The notes under the pieces are model-generated. The model was not told the DNA's origin. It did no database searches and was given only the letters and a program-made list of their open reading frames with translations. A program made the position numbers and the translations under genes. Shown here piece after piece: positions 18,190 through 27,619 of a stretch of 64,000 bases of DNA. Source of the DNA: Candidatus Sysuiplasma jiujiangense (lineage in GTDB: Archaea; Thermoplasmatota; Thermoplasmata; Sysuiplasmatales; Sysuiplasmataceae). Positions within the stretch are counted from its first letter, which is position 1. Every line of letters begins with the position of its first letter. The stretch covers positions 37,217 through 101,216 of the forward strand of contig JAHEAD010000006.1 in NCBI GenBank assembly GCA_019721075.1, read 5' to 3'.

Positions 18190-18369
18190 TCCTTTTTATG
18201 CTCCTGAAACGCCAATGAACCAGCTGTCATAATACATCTCCGGTAGGAACATTTCGGTCAGCAAGATAAACTGCTGAAGCGATCGGCTGCTTATGGGCAG
18301 GATACCGGCGCCGGGCGGATTCCCCCGTGCACTGGCACTGTTCCGGCACCCTAAGGGCGCTGCTGAAAT

Positions 18370-18750
18370 TCATGTGAATATGTTTATGCCTGAAGGAATC
18401 ATCTTTCTTCTGCTGAGGTATGACGACTGGGTTTTCGTGTACCTGTAAAGTATGTCCGCCTTGTCTTCCTGGAAATCCCAAGGTTTGACTATTACGAGAT
18501 CGCCCTCACGTATCCACATCTTCTTTTTGATTTTGCCGGGAATCCTACCCATCCTTGCCTTGCCGTCGGCGCACTGCACCCTGATTCTGGAACCGCCAAG
18601 CAGCTGATCCGCGACCGCCAGCATCTCTCCATTCTTCTTTCTTGGTAGAGGAACGCGCATATAATTGTCTGTGCCTTCCTCCCCTTCGACTATGGCTTCA
18701 CTCCTGCTTTCGAATCTCTGCTGCCTTTCCCTGTTGCTTTTTATACTCAA
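18370..18750 (-). CDS. Translation initiation factor eIF1A
   Basis: 126 aa if started at TTG 18750. The OB-fold core MRVPLPRKKNGEMLAV, GGSRIRVQCADGKARMGRIP and MWIREGDLVIVKPWDFQ matches archaeal aIF1A, which binds the 30S A site during initiation. The first ~30 residues are not conserved. A TATA-like AATATATTTAATT near 18786-18800 favours the long form. A GTATAAAAAG inside the frame near 18735 could instead drive a form starting at ATG 18660. First gene of the operon. Confidence 0.88.
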   Translation of the reverse strand: MSIKSNRERQQRFESRSEAIVEGEEGTDNYMRVPLPRKKNGEMLAVADQLLGGSRIRVQCADGKARMGRIPGKIKKKMWIREGDLVIVKPWDFQEDKADILYRYTKTQSSYLSRRKMIPSGINIFT

Positions 18751-19109
18751 GTAAATTCTCCATGTTTTGACATTAGTAAATTGGACTGAATTAAATATAT
18801 TGCTGTCTTAAAACACGCCGGTAAGCGCAGGAAAAGTCATAAAGGGAAATGATCGTCTGCGAATAACAGTTAGCATATCTTTCTGCTTCCACATAAGTTA
18901 TCATGCTAAGATTTGCCTTTCCATTGTGCCTTTGGGCAGACGCAGGCGGTCAATTGCAGCGAGCGGAGGCAGGTTGCATTGCGTTTTATTGAGTTCCGTT
19001 TCTTTATTCGGAGGTATTTCATGCGTCACCGGCGTTATGACGGCCTAACGCGCATTTACGTGGTCAGGAAGGTGTAATGGTTATTATATAGAAAGCGGAA
19101 TCAGCCAGC
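18751..19109. other. Divergent intergenic region
   Basis: About 360 bp between eIF1A and a divergent secreted-protein gene. It holds a TATA-like AATATATTTAATT for the leftward operon. No gene, tRNA or repeat was seen. Confidence 0.5.
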
Positions 19110-20501
19110 ATGGAGAAAATTCGGGGGATTCTCAGTGCCGCAGTTGTGGTTTTTGTGATTTTATCGGTAGCTCCACTCTATGTTAGTGCCACCCAGGCAG
19201 CAGGGCAGCGATTGGAAGAAATGAACGCACCGGCATCATCGACAACGGGTGCCTTCGCGCTTACCTCATATTTCACATCCGGCGGAAATTATGCCAGTTA
19301 CGGATGGCAGCTCTACAGCGGAAACGGGAAAAGGGACTCAATATCGGCGGGTACAGCCTATTTTGGCGAACCGTCACTATCTGTTTCCGATTCTGAACTC
19401 ATAAACACAAACGGCGTCATTACGGGGGATCAGTTCATTTCGTTCCAGGTTGCTGTCAATGCCGGGAAAGGCACGGCAATGTTCGCTATTGTGAACGGCA
19501 ACAGCCAGCCCATTGCCACAGTGGGCGTCATGGGCAGCAGTGTCTACGGCGGCACGAACACCCAGGATCTGAAACTGCTGGGAACCGCTCCGTCGCAGTC
19601 CGTGTATCCCGGCGGGTGGCTGTACATAACAGCGAACGTAATGAACAGCAGCACACAGAAGACCTTCAGCTGGACAATGCAGCTCTTTGTTGACGGCTCA
19701 AATACGGTATTTGCGAATCTCTCTGTGCCGAACGCCTACCAGTATGCCGGAATCGCTCTCATCAATCAGAAACATACTGCCGTTTATTTTACCGACATTG
19801 TTTTCACAACTTATGAGATACCGATATATCTGCCAGGGTACAATCCCATGGAAGGGTACGGACAGGGTTCCGGATTGCTCGTAAGTCTTCTGCCAGCATT
19901 TACCATCCTCCATGCGAATATGACACTGAACAGCTGGAATGTTCCAGAAAATAATATATTGAGTTTCCAGATAAATGCGATGAATTACTACGGTACAACA
20001 ACATCATCCTGTGTCGGCTTCTTCCAGCTGGGAGTTGATATCAACCAGAACATGCACATCGCCCCGTGGTACGTTGAAGGCACAAACTGTATAGCACACT
20101 ACTTCCTTTCCTCCAACAACCCGGCACCCCAGTACGGTTTCGAGGCACAGCCGAACTCCACCCTCTCGCTCAGTATAATCATCAACCAGAACAGCACGCT
20201 CTCATTCCAGATAATCTATTTCGGATCGGGCGTTACTAAATATTTCAATGCAACAATTGCCTACAGCGGGACAGACTTCTATTCCACATACACACAGCTG
20301 GAATTCCAGCCTTCATCTAACTACCCAATCAATGACTACTACTTCAACGGAAGTCTCTACAACATAGCATACGGTAGCAGCATGTCGTCGATGCAGACAC
20401 TGAACGGTGGCTATATGCTGCCATTCATACTCAACGCGCCGCCTACCTGGAGTTTCGCTTACTACCAGAGCAGCATATCGGGATACCAGCAGATAGGATG
20501 A
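19110..20501 (+). CDS. Secreted beta-rich protein of unknown function
   Basis: 463 aa. Residues 1-30 form a signal peptide or membrane anchor (basic MEKIR, then a Val/Ile/Ala core, then a small-residue cleavage region). The rest is Ser, Thr, Asn, Gly and Tyr rich with several N-x-S/T sequons, beta-strand-like and without a recognisable catalytic motif. A lectin/jelly-roll fold is possible but unproven. It is probably exported and glycosylated. Two Cys pairs (around TTSSCVGF and GTNCIAHY) could form a disulfide. It stands alone. Confidence 0.65.
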   Translation: MEKIRGILSAAVVVFVILSVAPLYVSATQAAGQRLEEMNAPASSTTGAFALTSYFTSGGNYASYGWQLYSGNGKRDSISAGTAYFGEPSLSVSDSELINTNGVITGDQFISFQVAVNAGKGTAMFAIVNGNSQPIATVGVMGSSVYGGTNTQDLKLLGTAPSQSVYPGGWLYITANVMNSSTQKTFSWTMQLFVDGSNTVFANLSVPNAYQYAGIALINQKHTAVYFTDIVFTTYEIPIYLPGYNPMEGYGQGSGLLVSLLPAFTILHANMTLNSWNVPENNILSFQINAMNYYGTTTSSCVGFFQLGVDINQNMHIAPWYVEGTNCIAHYFLSSNNPAPQYGFEAQPNSTLSLSIIINQNSTLSFQIIYFGSGVTKYFNATIAYSGTDFYSTYTQLEFQPSSNYPINDYYFNGSLYNIAYGSSMSSMQTLNGGYMLPFILNAPPTWSFAYYQSSISGYQQIG

Positions 20502-20650
20502 ATGCGCACAATCTCCTCGGGTTACCAAAAGCAAATCTCTTCAAACCCTATTTTATCAAATGATTTTTTACCTGTCAGCCATGGACAATCGCTCTGAATC
20601 GGGCGGCTGATCGACCGACAAATCAATATGCCGCAGCGGCATCCCCAATT

Positions 20651-22009
20651 ATGTCTGTAAGACGGGTAATAATAATTGGCGGGGATGCAGCCGGAATGAG
20701 CGCTGCATCCAGGGTAAGGAAACGGCTGCCGGATGCGGAGGTTGTTGTTTATGAGGCCGGAGGGTATGTCTCATATTCCGCGTGCGGCATGCCATTCCAT
20801 GTGGCAGGCGTTGTCAGTGAATTCGCCAGCCTGCTGCACTATCCGGTGGAAAAATTTGAAAAGGAGCGGAGGATCCAAATCAGGCTGCACAGCAGGGTCA
20901 CGGAAATAGACACGGAAAAGAAGGTGATCAGGTTTCTCAGCAACGGTGTCCCGGAGCAGGACCATTTTGACAGACTTATTATTGCTACGGGCGCCAGCCC
21001 GAAGGTACCGCCTGATCTTGCGGGACTGAATGCTGTAAGGACTCTCCGCACGTTAAACGACCTTGATGCATTCGAAGAACTCGCAAACCGTGCTTCGCAC
21101 ATCACGATTGTCGGCGCAGGCTATATCGGCCTTGAACTCTCCGAATCCTTCAGGATGCTTGGTAAAGATGTAAGGATTCTTCAGAGGTCTGACAGAATAC
21201 TGAGGGGATACGATGCCGAACTGTCAAAGCAGATCGTCGACGAGGTTGTCGGCAACGGGATTCGCATCGATTTCAAAACCGAAATTGAAAAGGTCGAGGA
21301 ACGCGGAACTGCCGTCCGTATCCGGACGAAGGACGGGAGCGAATTTGACACAGACATGATTGTTGCTGCGACCGGTGTTACGCCCAACAGTGCGCTGGCT
21401 TCCTCGGCGGGCATTGCGCTCGGCGCTTCCGGCGCAATCAGGGTCAATGAATATATGGAAACCAGTGCTCCGGGAATTTTTGCCGCAGGGGACGTTGCAA
21501 CAACTTTCAATATGATTACAGGTGAAAGCATTTACATGCCTCTGGCTACGGGCTCCAACAAGTCGGGCAGGGTTGCCGGGGAGAATGCGGCGGGGGGAAG
21601 GGTAAGGTGGTCAGGTGTTGCAGGTACTGAAGTGGTAAAGGTCTTTTCGCTTGAAGTGGGGCGCACAGGAATTGATGAGAATGAGGCGGTGTCGCACGGA
21701 TTCGAACCTGTTTCATCGACGATAACATCCACAACACGATCTGCATATTATCCGGGCGCAGGCCCGCTGACAATACGGCTGATGGCGGACAGGAAGTCGC
21801 ACAGATTTCTGGGTGGCAACATCATCGGGAAGGAGGGGGTAGCAAAGAGGCTGGACGTCCTTGCAACCGCAATAGCAGCAGGCATGACGGTGGATCAGCT
21901 GGTGACTGTGGATTATTCGTATTCACCTCCCTTTGCGCCCGCCTGGGAACCCATCGGAGTGGCAGCCGATGTTCTGTCGGGCAAGCTGCACGATCAAGCG
22001 GCTGGCTGA
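20651..22009 (+). CDS. FAD/NAD(P)-dependent CoA-disulfide reductase / NADH oxidase-like protein
   Basis: 452 aa. The N-terminal FAD motif is IIIGGDAAGMSAASR, the NAD(P) motif is ITIVGAGYIGLELSES, the second FAD motif is APGIFAAGDVAT, and a C-terminal dimerisation domain follows. A single redox Cys in YVSYSACGMPF (about residue 44) is the hallmark of the CoADR/Nox/peroxide-reductase group. Members reduce CoA disulfide, polysulfide or oxygen; which one cannot be told here. Cytoplasmic. Confidence 0.88.
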   Translation: MSVRRVIIIGGDAAGMSAASRVRKRLPDAEVVVYEAGGYVSYSACGMPFHVAGVVSEFASLLHYPVEKFEKERRIQIRLHSRVTEIDTEKKVIRFLSNGVPEQDHFDRLIIATGASPKVPPDLAGLNAVRTLRTLNDLDAFEELANRASHITIVGAGYIGLELSESFRMLGKDVRILQRSDRILRGYDAELSKQIVDEVVGNGIRIDFKTEIEKVEERGTAVRIRTKDGSEFDTDMIVAATGVTPNSALASSAGIALGASGAIRVNEYMETSAPGIFAAGDVATTFNMITGESIYMPLATGSNKSGRVAGENAAGGRVRWSGVAGTEVVKVFSLEVGRTGIDENEAVSHGFEPVSSTITSTTRSAYYPGAGPLTIRLMADRKSHRFLGGNIIGKEGVAKRLDVLATAIAAGMTVDQLVTVDYSYSPPFAPAWEPIGVAADVLSGKLHDQAAG

Positions 22010-22134
22010 GGCTGTTTATGCCGTTCAAGTGTCCTGCAGTCGTTAAGTTAATTTAGGGGCAAACCATAGAAAAACACCGCAACAAAGGCCGGATACCCTT
22101 AACAAACAGGTGATGACATCCTTAACCCTGGCCG

Positions 22135-22632
22135 GTGAAACGAGAAAGAAAGGCGTTGGAAATAACTTCATTGTTGAATATCCTAGGAGGAAAGACGGTA
22201 CGCATCATAAGTTCCCGGCATCTGCTCAGGCTGGTTAAATTTTCGATATCAGGCACAACCGGCTTTCTTGCTTTCGAATTCATACTTGTCGCGGGCCTGG
22301 CTGTTTATGGCGTCACTCACATTCTGGCCGTTGACGCTGCCGCATGGATTGTCGGAACATCCGTCGCTTTTTTTGCGGATGAATACTGGACATTCCACAA
22401 CAGGAGCCGGATACAATCCGGAAACCTGTCGGCACTTTTATACAGACTTGGTCTTTTCCAGCTTGCCAGTTCACTTACAAATGCGATCGTGATATTCTGC
22501 CAGCTTCTGCTTCTGTTTTCATTCGGACTACCTGCTTTTGCAGGAACGGCTTTGGGAGGAGCACTGACGTTTCCGCTCAGCTACAGACTGAGCGAATCGG
22601 TTGTATGGAAGGCGATCCTGCAGGGCCAGTAA
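22135..22632 (+). CDS. GtrA-family membrane protein
   Basis: 165 aa from a GTG. Four hydrophobic segments, with LVKFSISGTTGFLAFEF at the first and AFFADEYWTFHN after the second, are typical of GtrA. GtrA proteins are thought to move polyprenyl-linked sugars across the membrane for cell-surface glycosylation. That would fit an archaeon with many glycosylatable exported proteins, although no glycosyltransferase is adjacent. Confidence 0.8.
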   Translation: MKRERKALEITSLLNILGGKTVRIISSRHLLRLVKFSISGTTGFLAFEFILVAGLAVYGVTHILAVDAAAWIVGTSVAFFADEYWTFHNRSRIQSGNLSALLYRLGLFQLASSLTNAIVIFCQLLLLFSFGLPAFAGTALGGALTFPLSYRLSESVVWKAILQGQ

Positions 22633-22775
22633 ACAGACCTCGAACTGGACTGACTTCCACATGAAACGCAGCTTGTCATCATCACAGTAATGATCCGTTG
22701 CCCGACATAATAAAGATGCAAGCGCTGAGAGCTTCAGATCAGCAGGCGATGCATGAAAATCGGATTTATCCGGAT

Positions 22776-23759
22776 TCATCCTCTTTCTGCAGAATAGATG
22801 TGGCGTCTCATATCCCTGTGATCAGGCGTTTTTCTGACGAAGCCATTGCCAATCAGATAGGCAATGGCCTTCTGGACTGTTCTTCGCTGAAGACCCGTTA
22901 TAGACATCATTCTGGTCTGATCCATTGAGCCGTGTGTTTGCAGAACGTGATAGATGAAGAGTGCAGCCGGACTGGCGCCCTGCACAGGATTTTCCACGAG
23001 GGCGCCAAGCGTGTCTCCCCTAAGACCCAGTCTCTGTGTGGCAAGAGCCCCAATGCTTTCCGCTGAGACATTGCCGAGATTTACCTTCGGACCAAGCTTC
23101 AGGATGAGTTCAGTCTGCTGTCTTTCCTGTGGGGCTTCAAACATAAGTTTGTCTTCAGGACATGAATCTCTGATCCTCTCCACCCAGTCCCATTTTATCT
23201 CACCGCTGTCATCATAGATTTCCACGCTCCTTCCGGTTTCTCTTCCCTCTATGATGACGAGATCACCGCCCAAATCCATCATTTGTGAAATGCGGTCAAT
23301 AGTCTCCTCCAGGCTGAGCTGACTTTTCGGATTTTTTCTTCCAACTTCGGTATGCAGCCTCAACCCCGATGATCTGACAAATTCCGCGATCTCCCTCTTT
23401 ATGTGGCGCGGTATCTCCACAACCCCTTCGCTGAGCTCAATCGTGTCAAAGCCAACGCGTGCGATGCCGTCAAGGGCCTTCATGTATTTGCCCTTCGACA
23501 CCGCTATTTCGAGCATCGTGCCGCCGCTGGAAACAGTTACTCCCGCCTTTTTGAAAGACTCTATTCTGGAGCGGAGCGTTTCTTCATCAAGGATATAAGA
23601 GAGTCCCCATCCGATTTTCACACAATCGACAAAGCCGTGAAGCATGCGGACAGAGTCTACAGTTCCCTGAAGATATCTGTCAAGCACCATTGTTTTTCCT
23701 GCTGACCTAGCACCATCCAAGCATGGGATTTCGGTGATTTCAGCCAAAAAATACGACAA
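22776..23759 (-). CDS. comA: Phosphosulfolactate synthase (ComA) fused to a C-terminal winged-helix domain
   Basis: 327 aa. Residues ~1-250 match ComA, the TIM-barrel enzyme that adds sulfite to phosphoenolpyruvate to make (R)-phosphosulfolactate, first step of one coenzyme M route: GKTMVLDRYLQGTVD, DCVKIGWGLSYI, FDTIELSEGVVEIP, LRLHTEVGRKNP and LVIIEGRE. Residues ~255-327 add a winged helix (GSMDQTRMMSITGLQRRTVQKAI, then an FVRKTPDHRD wing), which is not part of standard ComA. It is divergent from cysH, whose product would supply sulfite. The enzyme may also regulate its own locus (inference). Confidence 0.82.
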   Translation of the reverse strand: MSYFLAEITEIPCLDGARSAGKTMVLDRYLQGTVDSVRMLHGFVDCVKIGWGLSYILDEETLRSRIESFKKAGVTVSSGGTMLEIAVSKGKYMKALDGIARVGFDTIELSEGVVEIPRHIKREIAEFVRSSGLRLHTEVGRKNPKSQLSLEETIDRISQMMDLGGDLVIIEGRETGRSVEIYDDSGEIKWDWVERIRDSCPEDKLMFEAPQERQQTELILKLGPKVNLGNVSAESIGALATQRLGLRGDTLGALVENPVQGASPAALFIYHVLQTHGSMDQTRMMSITGLQRRTVQKAIAYLIGNGFVRKTPDHRDMRRHIYSAERG

Positions 23760-23891
23760 TAATTCACCAGTTTATGCTATAATATATGAATTTAAGAACC
23801 TTTGTATTCGAATAAATGAACATAATTATTCATATTACAAGCTATTTTTACGCATTCTGTATCTGTTATATATGGCCGTTTTTGTTCCAAA

Positions 23892-24611
23892 TTGGACATG
23901 GAAAAGACAAAATTCGCCGGAAAAGAAGAGAATATGGATGCGCTTGCTCTGCTTAAGTGGGCCGACAGGGAATACGGACCGGATGCAGTGTTTGCATGCA
24001 GCTTTGGTGCAGAGGATATGGTGATATTTGACATGCTGGCTTGCCTTCAGTCTCGCATCCTGATTGTCACTCTGGATACTGGAAGACTTAATCAGGAAAC
24101 CTACAACCTCATCGAAGAGGTGCGTAAACGTTACGGCATAGGTATACAGCACATATACCCTGATCAGGACGAGCTCGGAAGCATGGTTTCCGAACATGGG
24201 CCAAACCTGTTCTTTGAATCAGTGGAGAAGAGGAGGATGTGCTGCCATGTTAGAAAAGTTGCACCTCTGAACAGACTGCTCTCCGGAAAGAAAGCATGGG
24301 TTACCGGAATCAGGAGGGATCAGCTGTTCACCAGATCAAATTCTGCGAAGGTGCAGGAAGATCATGAAAGGGGAGGCATTGCAAAAATCGCGCCGCTGGC
24401 AGACTGGACCTACGAAATGGTGTGGAAATACATCAGAGAAAAAGGCATTCCGTACAACAGGCTCTTTGACAGGGGTTACACGAGCATCGGCTGTGAACCC
24501 TGCACCCGTGCCGTAAAGGCTGGTGAAGATCCGAGGGCAGGAAGATGGTACTGGGAAGCAGGCATAAAGGAATGCGGACTGCATCATGCTGCGATGACCG
24601 GAAAGGAGTAG
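23892..24611 (+). CDS. cysH: Phosphoadenylyl/adenylyl-sulfate reductase (CysH family)
   Basis: 239 aa. The PP-loop-like start AVFACSFGAEDMV, LIVTLDTGRLNQETY, and the Cys patterns RRMCCHVRKV, SIGCEPCTRAV and C-terminal KECGLHH fit the assimilatory APS/PAPS reductase family. The extra CC...CxxC set is that of the [4Fe-4S] type that prefers APS. The product is sulfite plus AMP (or PAP). It is divergent from the ComA fusion across a 130-bp AT-rich gap, which probably holds both promoters. An alternative start is 23898. Confidence 0.9.
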   Translation: MDMEKTKFAGKEENMDALALLKWADREYGPDAVFACSFGAEDMVIFDMLACLQSRILIVTLDTGRLNQETYNLIEEVRKRYGIGIQHIYPDQDELGSMVSEHGPNLFFESVEKRRMCCHVRKVAPLNRLLSGKKAWVTGIRRDQLFTRSNSAKVQEDHERGGIAKIAPLADWTYEMVWKYIREKGIPYNRLFDRGYTSIGCEPCTRAVKAGEDPRAGRWYWEAGIKECGLHHAAMTGKE

Positions 24612-24699
24612 CCTGAATACGGAGATGTCCGGCAGGATGCCGGACTGCAGGCAGGGACACAAGGAAGAGACGCCTATAGGCTTGTCATGGCGATGAGAT

Positions 24700-25312
24700 T
24701 GGGGCATAACACCACTGTCCTGGAGTCATTTTGAGCAGATTATGCCATGTTCCCTTGCACATCGCAGCCGTCCTGATCCTGTCCTCTCCTCGCGCTGTAT
24801 CCTCCAACCTGTGGTTCTCTTGTCTGCGGAGAACTCGGATTCTCAGTTCTCCCTCCTGTGGTATTCGGAAAGGAACTCCATCGGCGCATCCATGAGCCTG
24901 CCGATGAGTTCCTTCCATGCCGGCGATCCCCTGATTGTTGTGTTGCTTCTGGGTATTACGAACACCTTTGTTCCTTCAGAGAAGTCGTCCAGTGTGTACT
25001 GTGTGCAGTAATACTGGTCGAGGCGGATGCTCCCGGCATCCGTCAGCGTGATCCCGAGCATCTTGTGTGTGTCGCGGTGTGCATGTTTCTCCGATTTCAC
25101 GCCCACACCGTATGCTACGTAGAGTTGTAGAGTTTTGTGCCCAGGTCGAGTATTGCGAATGCATATTCGAAGAGTCTGTGGTCGAGAGTTGTCTTTATGC
25201 AGTTGCAGTTCTTGCGCATAGTTCGGTAGTGTCGTGTGATTGGCAGTGAGTAGCCGGTGCCGTCGCCGGTCAGGTTGCCTCTGACGTGCTTAAGTCTGAT
25301 CTTTACGATCAT
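24700..25312 (-). pseudogene. Degraded DDE transposase (C-terminal half)
   Basis: Read leftwards with frame changes, the pieces GNLTGDGTGYSLPITRHY, FEYAFAILDLGTKLY, GVKSEKHAHRDTHKM, FVIPRSNTTIRGSPAWKEL and a terminal CKGTWHNLL line up as the C-terminal part of an IS4-like/ISNCY-type transposase. The N-terminal half is absent. The right edge coincides exactly with the terminal repeat of the IS1182-like element, so that element either landed in it or deletion removed the rest. Confidence 0.65.
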
Positions 25313-25434
25313 GGAGACTGTGTGAAAATCAAATTCCGGAAGTAATTGGATTTTACACAGGACAGCTACACATGTTTGTGAGGAATTATGTTCTGTTGCC
25401 GTGCCTATATGGAAAGGGGTAACAGGGGTAACGT

Positions 25435-26937
25435 TCAGATTTCTGTCTGTCTGAAGGAGTGCAGGAGAGCGGTTGAGCCCTGCAGGGCAGCTATGAGCTT
25501 TGCCGTTCCGACTGTGTTCAGTGCTCTCCTCATGTCATAAGCAATCATGGTCAGGCCAAGTTCACCTTTGACCTTCCTCAGTCCCTTCAGCAGCAGATAA
25601 CCCTGATTGAACGCCCTCTTCATCGTTCCAAAAGGATGCTCAGACAGCTCCTTTCTCTTCCAGAGCTTCTCTCTGCCTTCCGCAGTCATCATCCTTGAAT
25701 CCATTTCCTCGACTATCTCCTGGTGCTCCCATCTGTAGATGCGCCTGCCTCTACTGCTTGTTGTGCAGGCAGTCATATGGTATAGGCAGGACTCGCAGGG
25801 TGCATGTCCGTATATGAGAAAACGCTTGTTCTTCCAATGGCCATCGCACATGTACGTGAGTTTTTCGCCTGCCGGACAGGTGTATGTGTTTGTGCAGCGG
25901 TCATAGACGAATCTGTCCTCACGGAAGCCCGGCCCGGGTATGCCCCTCCTTGCAGCGATCCCTCCCGGAGCACCATGCCTGGGAACCGACGGCCTGATGC
26001 CGTTGTCGACACATTCCTTCAGCTGCAACACGTCGAAATATCCCTTGTCGGCCACAACCTCCAGACCTGATGCATCCAGTGCTTCGCCGGCGCCTGTTGC
26101 AACAGAAGCGAGCATGCCGTAATCGGTCGGGTTGTTTGTTGCATCATATTCAGCTATGAGCTTATGCTTCGAATCGACAGCAGTCTGTACATTGTAACAG
26201 ACATCCAGACCATGCCTGGTCCTCATCAGCCTGCTTTCAGTGTCTGTGAGCGATATCTCTGTCTTTCCTGTCTCCTCCATTTCCCTGAGCATCCTCTCAT
26301 AGTCCGCCTTTCTCTGCTTCGCCTTCTCTATCTTCTCCTTCAGAGACTGTCTGTTCAGCGAGTCTTCATCTGTGCTTTCCTGGCTGTCACGCTCATCCAT
26401 CTCCTTCATGTACCTGCTTATGGAGGCGTCCACACGCTCTATCCTGTCCTGCAGCTTCTCCCTGTTGACATTCCTCTCCTTCGAGTTGACTGCCCTGAAC
26501 TTCGAGCCGTCTATGGAAATGAGCTCCTTGCCGAACAGGCCAATGTCATCACAGAGCTTGACGAACGCCCTGAATACCCTCTTTATGCACTCCGCGTTGT
26601 CCTTCCTGAAGTCAGCTATCGTCTTGAAGTCGGGCCTGAGCTTCTTCATGAGCCACATGACCTCCACGTTCCTTGAGCATTCAGCCTCCAGCTTCCTGCT
26701 GGAGCGTCTCTGGTTGAGATAGCCGTAGATGTACAGCTTGAGCAAATCGGCGGGATTGTAAGGCGGCCTGCACGTCTCACCGGGCTCCGCATGAGTGAAA
26801 CCCATCTCCTGCAGGTCGAGCATGTCCACGAATGCATCAATGAAGCGGACAGGGTTCTCCCCGCCGACATACTCGTCTATAGTCTCGGGGAAGAGCACGG
26901 TCTGCTTCCTGTCCATCCCGCCCACGTAATCGCTCAT
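25435..26937 (-). CDS. IS1182-family transposase
   Basis: 500 aa. The N-terminal part, LFPETIDEYVGGENPVRFIDAF and RPPYNPADLLKLYIYGY, is the IS1182/IS5-group helix-turn-helix region. The DDE core follows with LISIDGSKFRAVNSKE (first Asp), GLEVVADKGYFD (second Asp) and a C-terminal ELSEHPFGTMKRAF holding the Glu. A zinc-ribbon-like cluster (CTNTYTCPAGEK, CESCLYH) is inserted. The start is set at 26937: GGAGG lies 8-12 nt before it, and the upstream DUF2080 gene ends at 26939. It appears intact. Confidence 0.9.
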   Translation of the reverse strand: MSDYVGGMDRKQTVLFPETIDEYVGGENPVRFIDAFVDMLDLQEMGFTHAEPGETCRPPYNPADLLKLYIYGYLNQRRSSRKLEAECSRNVEVMWLMKKLRPDFKTIADFRKDNAECIKRVFRAFVKLCDDIGLFGKELISIDGSKFRAVNSKERNVNREKLQDRIERVDASISRYMKEMDERDSQESTDEDSLNRQSLKEKIEKAKQRKADYERMLREMEETGKTEISLTDTESRLMRTRHGLDVCYNVQTAVDSKHKLIAEYDATNNPTDYGMLASVATGAGEALDASGLEVVADKGYFDVLQLKECVDNGIRPSVPRHGAPGGIAARRGIPGPGFREDRFVYDRCTNTYTCPAGEKLTYMCDGHWKNKRFLIYGHAPCESCLYHMTACTTSSRGRRIYRWEHQEIVEEMDSRMMTAEGREKLWKRKELSEHPFGTMKRAFNQGYLLLKGLRKVKGELGLTMIAYDMRRALNTVGTAKLIAALQGSTALLHSFRQTEI

Positions 26938-26938
26938 T

Positions 26939-27151
26939 TCACGCGCCTCCCTTCCTTTTCCGTCCTTCCTTCGCTGGAATATTCTTCCACTGCTCTTCCG
27001 CAATGACAAGGAACACTGTCTTCCCGAGATACTCCTTCGGGCATATCACGGCGGCGCCCGTGCCGTAGCGTACAACCTTCCTCTTCATGAATCCCAGTAT
27101 GCCTTCAACACGGAGCGTACTCCTGGCCACAAATTCAACATGTCTTGACAT
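26939..27151 (-). CDS. DUF2080-type transposon-associated AbrB-like protein
   Basis: 70 aa. The core KRKVVRYGTGAAVICPKEYLG followed by KTVFLVI is the DUF2080/SpoVT-AbrB-like pattern often coded just upstream of archaeal transposases. It probably binds DNA and may control the transposase gene, which starts within a few bases of this stop. The ATG at 27151 is favoured by a TATA-like box about 27 nt upstream; an in-frame ATG at 27169 exists. Confidence 0.75.
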   Translation of the reverse strand: MSRHVEFVARSTLRVEGILGFMKRKVVRYGTGAAVICPKEYLGKTVFLVIAEEQWKNIPAKEGRKRKGGA

Positions 27152-27307
27152 AATACAGATATAATACATATTATGATTTAATTGTTGCGCTGCAGGTAGT
27201 ATCTAGTTTTCACACAGTCTCTATGTATGGACGGCCATCAATGCTCATATGCATGCAACACGATAATATTGTTAAATGCCCATTAGTCATCCTCTGAGGA
27301 ACATACT

Positions 27308-27469
27308 ATGTCCCGCGAAATAAAGCTCGATGAAGGCACAATACTACCGAAGGATGAGGTTGAAGTGTTCTATGAGCGGAAGATTACAAAATTCGGCAAT
27401 TCCGCGAAGCTGGATGCGTCCAAGAAATACACAGGAAAGAGAGCCTATGTCATCGTTCTCAAGAAGTAG
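27308..27469 (+). CDS. Small DUF2080/AbrB-like protein
   Basis: 53 aa. ERKITKFGNSAKLDASKKY followed by TGKRAYVIVLKK matches the DUF2080 core seen in the IS1182-like element, with a short acidic N-terminal lead. It starts about 30 nt after a TATA-like ATAATATTG. It is likely a leftover accessory gene of the IS110-type relic that follows, or of another element. Confidence 0.65.
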   Translation: MSREIKLDEGTILPKDEVEVFYERKITKFGNSAKLDASKKYTGKRAYVIVLKK

Positions 27470-27619
27470 CCCGCAAGGAACTTATGTCCTACTATCACGC
27501 GAGCGGTAAGCCTTTTGAACACGGCAACTTCAGATTAGACATATGTTGTGAATGCCGAAACCTCTCCTATGGGTCAACGTACGCCATGTTTGACGCGCCC
27601 GCTCACTGTTGAGGGTGAC

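Larger units (their letters stand above)
25314..27221. mobile_element. IS1182-like insertion sequence with 15-bp terminal inverted repeats
   Basis: Left end GAGACTGTGTGAAAA (25314-25328) and right end TTTTCACACAGTCTC (27207-27221) are perfect inverted repeats. They enclose an intact transposase and a DUF2080 accessory gene on the minus strand. No convincing target-site duplication was found. It abuts a degraded transposase on the left. Confidence 0.85.
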
